A stretch of 64,000 nucleotides of DNA from Tachypleus tridentatus (Eukaryota > Arthropoda > Merostomata > Xiphosura > Limulidae). A program made the position numbers and the translations under genes. Shown in pieces: positions 57,700 through 64,000 of the stretch. The notes beneath the pieces are model-generated. The model was not told where the DNA came from. It ran no database searches and saw nothing but the letters and a program-made list of their open reading frames with translations. Within the stretch, counting starts at the first letter, position 1, and every line of letters begins with the position of its first letter. The stretch lies in the NCBI RefSeq assembly GCF_004210375.1, contig NC_134837.1, forward strand, positions 167,813,310-167,877,309, given 5' to 3'.

Positions 57700-59275
57700 C
57701 ATAAAAAAGTGAAGATTCATTCCAAACGAAACTTTACAATTTTTCTATTGACTGCTAAGGCTTAACTTAGATAAAAATGAACAAGATACCAGGTATGTTA
57801 TATTTATTAGGAGAATAAACTCTGATTTAAACGACATATTTTTAATTATTCATCTTATTGTTATTATTTTACCAGTCTACAACAAATAAAACTTGGAATA
57901 TTGCACCTAACCTCTTTGTAGAATACTAAATAAACTTCTGTAAATATCATAGATATTGAAAAGTCAATTTTTTATAAAATTTTATATAAGCCAAAAAATA
58001 TTATAATTTTAGTGTCATTGGTGTTATCATTTACCTTTGCAGTCAACATTCTTATAAACATTTGTTGTTCCTTACAAAAACTTGAATACAGGGTGAAACA
58101 GAAATTACCAGCCAACAATAGAAAAGCATTAAATGACTGTAGCATGTATATTCTCAGTGCTTTGTACATTATAGAATCTGAGTCTTTAGAGAGTCAACCC
58201 CTAATTTATGTATGAAATTAAGAAGTAAAAAAAAAAAAAATGCACATAATATTAAATTTTATTAGTTTTCGGTATTGCATGAAAAAACACACTAATTTAT
58301 ATATCTTCTGTAGGTGACCTGATTACATTTCAAGTAAGGTTAAAATTTGAAGCTATGTAAAATCATGATTAATGAAGGATATCTTAGGACATGGAAAGTT
58401 TCTTCCCCTTATATGTAATGTAAAAAGAAAAACAAAAATTGTAAAATAAAAAACTTACAGCCGCGGGTAGGTTTGCATTAATTCAGCAGGGGTCTAAACC
58501 TCCAGACCAGATTTGGTGACGATCCATCCACAACCTGTGAAATAGTTACATGGACAAACAACAGACAGTAGTATTATATTTATAGAGATCCTTGAACTAG
58601 AATAAGTCAAACCTTTGTGTGTCTAAGAGAGATGTTTTAGATTACATTTATTATATTTTTTGCTGTGCTTCTCTTTGAAATAATACTACATTACATGTAT
58701 TTTTTTCGTTTATTTATTGTTAAACATAATAAAATATTTTAATAATAATTCTAATATTCAAGATTTTTAAAGGTAATTATGCTCTGTCTTGTATAAAGAA
58801 CACTAACGCATAACAATTCCGTATATTTACAGTTTCACCACATATTATCAATACTTTCCATTTTAAGAAGAATATTTGTCATAAAGTGAAAATGAAACAT
58901 ACCATTACTTCGTGAAAAACCGATAGCTAAAGTTCTGTTGTTTCTATCTAAATATTATTAGCTTTCAATTTTGTTTTTCTTCTCTATGGAAGATTAATTT
59001 GACTTACTTTCAGAAAATAAGAAAAAACAAAAACATTTATAAGAAATCCAAATGACTAGTATTTGGATCCATAAATTTCGACCAATTTGAATTTGTCCTT
59101 GTTATATTAGAAAGATTAGAATGGCTTAGACTAGAAGAAAATTTTTAGATATATCGCCGCCTCGTAATGATATATATTCTTCATTTAGGTTTAATTAGCT
59201 ATGTATGTAATGACATAACGGAGACTATAGGAAAAGTAACACAGTGTGTTATAGGCTCAGGCAAACATTATAAGA
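57700..59275. other. Spacer with one conserved-looking fragment
   Basis: At 58459-58534 (minus) GTTGTGGATGGATCGTCACC and following bases lie between an acceptor-like TTTCACAG and donor GTAAGT, but all three frames contain stops. It is probably a retroelement 3' fragment. Confidence 0.3.
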
Positions 59276-59279
59276 GTGT

Positions 59280-59415
59280 AATTTTAAGTCCTATTATTCG
59301 ATTAAGTTGCCCAGTAGTTGATGGGTAGGTGATGTTACTAGCTGCCTTCCTTCTAGTGCGGCATTTCAACTAACTAGGGTAGCACTGCTATTCCTTGTAT
59401 AGCTTTGTCTGAATA
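59280..59415 (+). repeat. SINE1 body fragment, decayed
   Basis: TTGCCCAGTAGTTGATGGGT, GCTGCCTTCCTTCTAGTG and TGTATAGCTTTGTCTGAA in order, without the tRNA-like head. Confidence 0.6.
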
Positions 59416-59842
59416 TACAAAACACACCAAAATCAATCTTGAATGAGATGAATCAAAGTATCGCTTTATAGTTAAAAACATGGTGTTGATAAAACATTTG
59501 TTAAGGCAGTAATAGCGCGATTATTGTTTAATATGTAAAGTTGTATTTATTTTGATTGCTTTTAATATTAAGTTGTATGTTCAATATATATAAACAGGCA
59601 CCAGGAAATTAAACTATATCTAGTTATAGGATCATATATTAAGGTAGAAATGTTTAATTTTTTAAAAGTAATTTACAGTATGAATATTAGTTAAGAATCT
59701 TTCCTAATTAACACAGAATAAATGTATATTTAAATGTTATCTTAAACGCTTGTTATCTAAATGAAATGTATTATTGTATTCTAATAATTATACTGCCATC
59801 CCTCATATTCGTCATTTTGCATCATTGGATATTTCAAAATTG

Positions 59843-59937
59843 GTTTGTTTTAACTTTTAGGCATAGCTACACGAGAGCAATCTGAGCTAGCCGTCCTTAA
59901 CTTAGCAGTGTAAGACCAGAGGGAAGGCAAGGAGATT
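59843..59937 (-). repeat. SINE1 tail fragment
   Basis: TGGTTTGTTTTAACTTTTAG to GACCAGAGGGAAGGCAAGG. Truncated at its 5' side. Confidence 0.75.
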
Positions 59938-60104
59938 AATTCAGCTCTGGCTTAATAAAAGAGATATTTATTAAAAAACCTAACTGTTTAAAACTGTTAT
60001 ATTTTATAGAGAAGTTTGACTTCCTTCAGTTTTTCTTTTCTTTATTTAAAAGTATTATTTTGTCTTTTTATTGAATAAAATAGAAACACTTACATTAAGT
60101 GTAT

Positions 60105-60218
60105 GTTTTTTTTATAGCAAAGACACATTAGGCTATCTTCTGAGTCCACCGAAGGGAATCGAACCGCTCATTTTAGTGTTGTAAATCCGTAGACTTATCA
60201 CTGTACTAGCGGGGGACA
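60105..60218 (-). repeat. SINE2 copy, variant b
   Basis: Reverse copy: TTTTATAGCAAAGACACATT, GGGAATCGAACCGCTCATTT and TATCACTGTACTAGCGGGGG. Confidence 0.8.
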
Positions 60219-60295
60219 CTTTAATTAATAATTCAAACATTGAAATTTTACTTTTCTTATCAAAATAATTTTTTTTTTCAGTTAGATCAAAGTAG

Positions 60296-60535
60296 GGGCC
60301 CGATATGGCCGGGTGGTTAAGACATTCGACTCTCCGTCACACGGCCTTTTCAGCCGTTGGGGTGTTATAATGTTATGGTCAATCCCACTATTCGTTGGTA
60401 AAAGAGTAGCCCAAGTGTTGGTGGTGGGTGGTGATGATTAGCTGCCTACCCTCTAGCCTTAAACTGCTAAATTAGGGACGGCTAACACAGATAGCCCTCG
60501 TGTAGCTTCGCGCGAAATTCAAAATAAATAATAAA
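60296..60535 (+). repeat. SINE1 copy with head deletion
   Basis: GGGCCCGATATGGCCGGGTG and AAGACATTCGACTC jump straight to TCCGTCACACGGCC, so the B box is lost. The body and tail are intact. It could not be transcribed from its own promoter. Confidence 0.85.
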
Positions 60536-60732
60536 CCATCTTTTTAAGAAAGATGAATTTGACTTCTTAATGAGAAAAGAAAACCAAAAATCTGTTATTT
60601 AAAGAAATTTTACTTCCGGTTTATGGCTTTACTATACGTTATATGTCACATTTTCTTTTATGCTAGAAAAGTATACTGACGCCTATTAGAAATAGTCACA
60701 GGTACGCATGTTTCTTGTGTTTTAGAATACAA

Positions 60733-60983
60733 AGGCCCGTCACTGGACTCAGAATCCGAGAGTCGCGTGTTCGAATTCCCGTCATACCAAACATGCTCAC
60801 TCTGTCAGCCGTTGGGACGTTATAAAGTGACGGTCAATCTCACTATTCAGTACTAAAAGAGGAGCCCAAAAGATGACGGTGGGTGGTGATGACTCAATGC
60901 CTTTCCTCTAGTCTTACACTGTTAAATTAGGGACGGCTAAAGCAGATAGCTCTCGTGTAGCTCTGCGCGAAATGAAAAAAACG
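60733..60983 (+). repeat. SINE1 copy with shortened 5' head
   Basis: AAAGGCCCGTCACTGGACTC lacks the A-box part but keeps the B box GTGTTCGAATTCCCG and the rest. Confidence 0.85.
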
Positions 60984-61231
60984 ACGAATTGATAAGAATT
61001 AAATTTTCTAAATGCTGAATAATTTTGAATTGACCTTTTGGTCTTTATGGAATAACAACTTTATTGTGATTTAAAAAACAACAACAACAAATTGATAACA
61101 CATCCAAAGGCATCGTTAAATTTCGTGTCTACCAGAAATATTTATATTCTGGGTGAGCTTTTGATTCTACCGGGAAAATAACCTACACTCTTGCTCAAAG
61201 AGAAAATCATAATTACATGACAAATAAGAAG

Positions 61232-61497
61232 GTTTGTTCGTTTGTTTTGAATTTCGCGCAAAGTTACACGAGGACTATCTGACCTAACCGTTCCTAATTT
61301 AGTAGTGTAAGATCAGAGAGAAATCAGCTAGTCATCACCACCCACCGCCAGCTCTTTTACCAACGAATAGTGGTATTGACCGTCACATTATAACGCTCCA
61401 CGGCTGAAAGGACAAACATGTTTGGTGTGACGGGGATTCGAACCCGTCACCCTCGGATTACGAGTCGAATGCCGTAACCACCTGGCCATGCAGGGTC
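61232..61497 (-). repeat. SINE1 copy
   Basis: Reverse copy with GGTTTGTTCGTTTGTTTTG tail, GGATTCGAACCCGTCACC B box and CACCTGGCCATGCAGGG head. Confidence 0.88.
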
Positions 61498-61676
61498 CTC
61501 ACTTTGATCTACAAACTCCTTCGAAGATTGTCTTAGAGGCTGTTGTATGAATATAGTGTAATACTGCTACTTTTCGTTTTTAGAAAGATGGATTGAACAG
61601 TATGTTCATAAAAGTACTTTGAATTTGACAAAGATATCCTAGTTTTAAGTGACATTAGTTCTTATTATCAGAATAG

Positions 61677-61803
61677 CTCCTCAGTGGCACAGTGGCATGT
61701 CTGCGGAATCTTGCTATTAGAAACCGGCCTTTCGAAACTCGTGGTGATCAGAGCATACATAGCCCGTAATGTAGTTTTGTGAGTCATTCTAAACAAACTA
61801 AGT
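61677..61803 (+). repeat. SINE2 copy
   Basis: CTCCTCAGTGGCACAGTGGC head, CCTTTCGAAACTCGTGGTGA and a CATTCTAAACAAACTAAG end. Confidence 0.8.
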
Positions 61804-61809
61804 GGTAGT

Positions 61810-62320
61810 TTTTTATGTTTATCTTCATTTTATTTCTATATTAAATAAATTGTAATAATCTATTTGCCATCCATGGTTTTAACTTATTCTTCGAGTGAAT
61901 TTTTATGTATCTCGTATATGATTCAATTGTATTTTCTAATTTTATAATACACTTTTATACGCATCTTGTATGCTAAACTTTCAATAAATACAACTAAAAT
62001 CATTTGTTTTTTATTTTTGTATTAGTTTTTTTATAATTTATTTCTACTTCTTCATTATTATACTTAGTTTTATATATAGTTTTATTTACGTAGAGAATCT
62101 ATTTTATCTCTTCTAATATAAATACGATCGAGACATATATTTAACTGTTCTATAGTAGTAGTTTGAATGCAATGACAAAAGCCAAAAGTAGCTAGCATAG
62201 TTTTATGTTCTTTTACATCATTCTGCTTCAATAATTATACTCGTGTCTCCTAGAATTCCATTTTATTTTCACTTGAATTTTTCTTTGATGTCTAATGTAA
62301 TTTTATATACTGTATTGATG
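61810..62320. other. Spacer, nothing recognised
   Basis: Very AT-rich. Confidence 0.35.
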
Positions 62321-62324
62321 AGAT

Positions 62325-62700
62325 CTATAAGCTGCTACAACATTTAATTTTGATTTGTGCATTGTAAGCTGTTTTAAATTCAACAGTTTCTTCTTTTGCA
62401 TTTATTTCATTACTTATAAATAGTAAAATACCTCCAGATTTATTCCCCTCTGTGTTGAATTCTGTACGTGATGAGGGGACTTGCCAGATAATGTTGTGAC
62501 TTTCCAGTTTACCTCCCCTTTGATCTGAAAATCCATCCATATATTTGTAAAGTGGCGACTTGTGACGGGGCGGAAAGGATTCTGGTGGTTGAGGGGTCCA
62601 ACCCCAACACACTACTCTGTAGACGGGTGGCTACCACAGGGTCAGTCGGCTGGTCCGGTTTGGCTAGGGTCAACAGAGTATCAGTGCTGTGGGCTCTTAA
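62325..62700 (-). other. Possible retroelement 5' fragment
   Basis: A locally GC-rich block (62480-62700) unlike its surroundings. On the minus strand it reads YKYMDGFSDQRGGKLESH and TEFNTEGNKSGGILLFISNE without stops for 95 codons. The compact G+C-rich start followed by an A-rich coding stretch resembles a LINE 5' region, but no enzyme motif is present. It could also be an exon. Confidence 0.25.
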
Positions 62701-62879
62701 CGGGTGTTATGGACATTGTGTTTAATATCTGTGGTGCTTCAATTGTAATGTCAAAGTTTATGGTAATGTTTCAAGTTATGATATTTTAATTCAGTGCAGC
62801 TTTGTGAACTTCGTGTATGTCGAATAACTGTATACGCTACGTTAGCATAAATAACCTTTATTTAATCTGTTAATTTGGT

Positions 62880-63330
62880 GTAATTGTTATTATGTCACCG
62901 TGTGAGTATATATATGTATATATATACATACATATATTTTCTTAACCAAAGAATAACACTTTAAGAGATTCCTTTATATTATTAATTTTATAGGTATCTG
63001 AAAAATGAATACAGACCGAATAATAATACTTTATTTTTACTAACACACTCAGAAAATACTACGATTGAGTAAAACTCAAGATAGTTTAATTAATATCAAT
63101 TGTATGATAATATTACATAATGCATAGAGGTATATTAATATGTAACTGTAATGTATGAACAGTTAACGTACATAAAATCTCAAGCCTTTGTTTTCAATAT
63201 TTTAACTTGGATAAATCGTACATCATGCTAGATATAAATATCGTTGTGCATAACTATACCAGAGTAAAGGATGTAATTATGAACAAATGTCACAGAGACA
63301 GATGTTGTTAAATGTATATGAAATTAACAA
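62880..63330. other. Spacer with AT dinucleotide run
   Basis: A TATATA-rich run at 62907-62938 and otherwise AT-rich sequence. Confidence 0.4.
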
Positions 63331-63481
63331 CATTTTATTTTGTTTTTTGCTAGAAGCCGCCATGTTTATGGGCTTACACAATGCAGTTAATATTTATTTG
63401 CAAAGTAACACATGCGATTATTAATCAACACACCCATTAAATGTACTTAAAAATATAAAACATACCTAATTTTTAACCAAA

Positions 63482-63487
63482 TTTATT
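63482..63487 (-). promoter_or_regulatory. Candidate polyadenylation signal
   Basis: AATAAA on the minus strand about 160 bases after the stop of the symporter exon. Another hexamer lies at 63334-63339. Confidence 0.4.
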
Positions 63488-63644
63488 TGATAGCTCAAAT
63501 TCTATTGCTAATTTTAATCGTTTTTATCGCTGTTAAATGTTGACAACAGAATACGTGGAGTTTATATAATATTTTCGGATGTGAAATACAATATTATGGT
63601 ATGATGAACCAAATACAGGAGTTCTTATTTTCATATACAAAATT

Positions 63645-63892
63645 TTATGCATAAAACCCCCAAATAAACCCACTAACACATAAAAGAATAACTGCGTTGG
63701 TATTACAAATCCACTTGTACTTTGGAACTTCCTTAGTGTTCTCTATGCCCTGTTGTGCGTCTTCTTCAGGTGATAGTTGGTGAAACTGTTCTTTCTGGGA
63801 ACTGTTTGGATCCTGGTTAATACCACATAATAGGTAAAGTACTTTTTTCCATATAGGTAGTGCTGCATCTGTAAGATCATAAAGTTGACAAG
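63645..63892 (-). CDS. Last coding exon of an SLC5-like sodium:solute symporter (partial)
   Basis: Encodes a cytoplasmic linker (DAALPIWKKVLYLLCGINQD, then a polar stretch with QLSPEEDAQQG) and a final hydrophobic helix, KYKWICNTNAVILLCVSGFI, ending WGFYA and stop. A last transmembrane helix with W-x-C-N-x-N-A-V-I-L-L close to the C-terminus is characteristic of SLC5 carriers of the SMVT/SMCT/SGLT type, which couple sodium entry to uptake of vitamins, monocarboxylates or sugars at the plasma membrane. The acceptor may be GATTTTAG (start 63892) or CTTACAG (start 63868). The rest of the gene lies beyond the right edge, on the same strand as the receptor. Confidence 0.55.
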
Positions 63893-64000
63893 CTAAAATC
63901 AATAATTAGAGCCTCAAACATGAATCCATGAAACACGTAATGCATTTAAATGATAATGGTAAATTGTTGACTGTAAACAATGTAAACAGTTTATTGGCTA

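Noticed and set aside
58459-58534. Acceptor-and-donor-bounded block resembling a receptor exon
   Set aside because: All three frames contain stops, and the sequence looks like a retroelement 3' fragment.
132-61497. tRNA genes at the GGTTCGAATCC boxes
   Set aside because: Each box sits in a SINE head without a full cloverleaf. These are tRNA-derived repeats, not tRNA genes.
1-64000. CRISPR arrays, operons or a bacterial defence system
   Set aside because: The tandem arrays lack spacers, and the gene structure is that of a spliced eukaryotic genome.

Overview
The window looks like gene-poor, repeat-rich nuclear DNA of an arthropod, most likely a chelicerate and possibly a horseshoe crab. The evidence is AT-rich sequence, kilobase introns with GT-AG borders, an ionotropic receptor (IR) gene of the protostome type, and a very abundant tRNA-derived SINE that I recall from horseshoe crab sequences. 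That last point is memory, not a search. There is no sign of operons, ribosome binding sites, CRISPR arrays or other prokaryotic features.

Two host genes can be supported, both on the minus strand. The main one is an IR/iGluR-family chemoreceptor. Nine exons (A to I here, numbered from the 3' end) between 19116 and 39593 join with matching splice phases into about 450 residues. They cover the S1 ligand-binding half, M1, pore, M3, the S2 half, M4 and the stop. Two further small exons (41755-41791 and 46502-46542) fit in phase upstream but are less certain. The N-terminus and promoter were not found. At the right edge (63645-63892) lies the last coding exon of a second gene with an SLC5-like sodium:solute symporter tail. 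The IR 5' end should therefore lie between 46.5 and 63 kb.

The rest is mostly mobile elements and simple repeats. From left to right: a hAT element with terminal inverted repeats and an 8-bp target duplication (1215-3817); a mariner relic (5655-6430); a Ty3/gypsy relic (8420-12480); a LINE reverse-transcriptase relic (14110-14730); a second gypsy-type relic (36000-36700); and a Tc1 element with IR/DR ends (51708-53302). All coding parts of these are broken.

Two tRNA-derived SINE families, called SINE1 (about 270 bp) and SINE2 (about 125 bp) here, account for about 45 copies in both orientations. Many have perfect or near-perfect target duplications, and some are nested. Three SINE1 copies carry a different 3' tail. 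One SINE1 is interrupted by a palindromic foldback. Minisatellites of 43, 34, 46 and 66 bp units sit mainly in the IR introns.

I found no convincing new multi-gene system. The points most worth checking are the SINE1 tail swap, the foldback with a ribozyme-like core, the incomplete IR N-terminus and two orphan exon-like segments (49904-49982 and 48280-48590).
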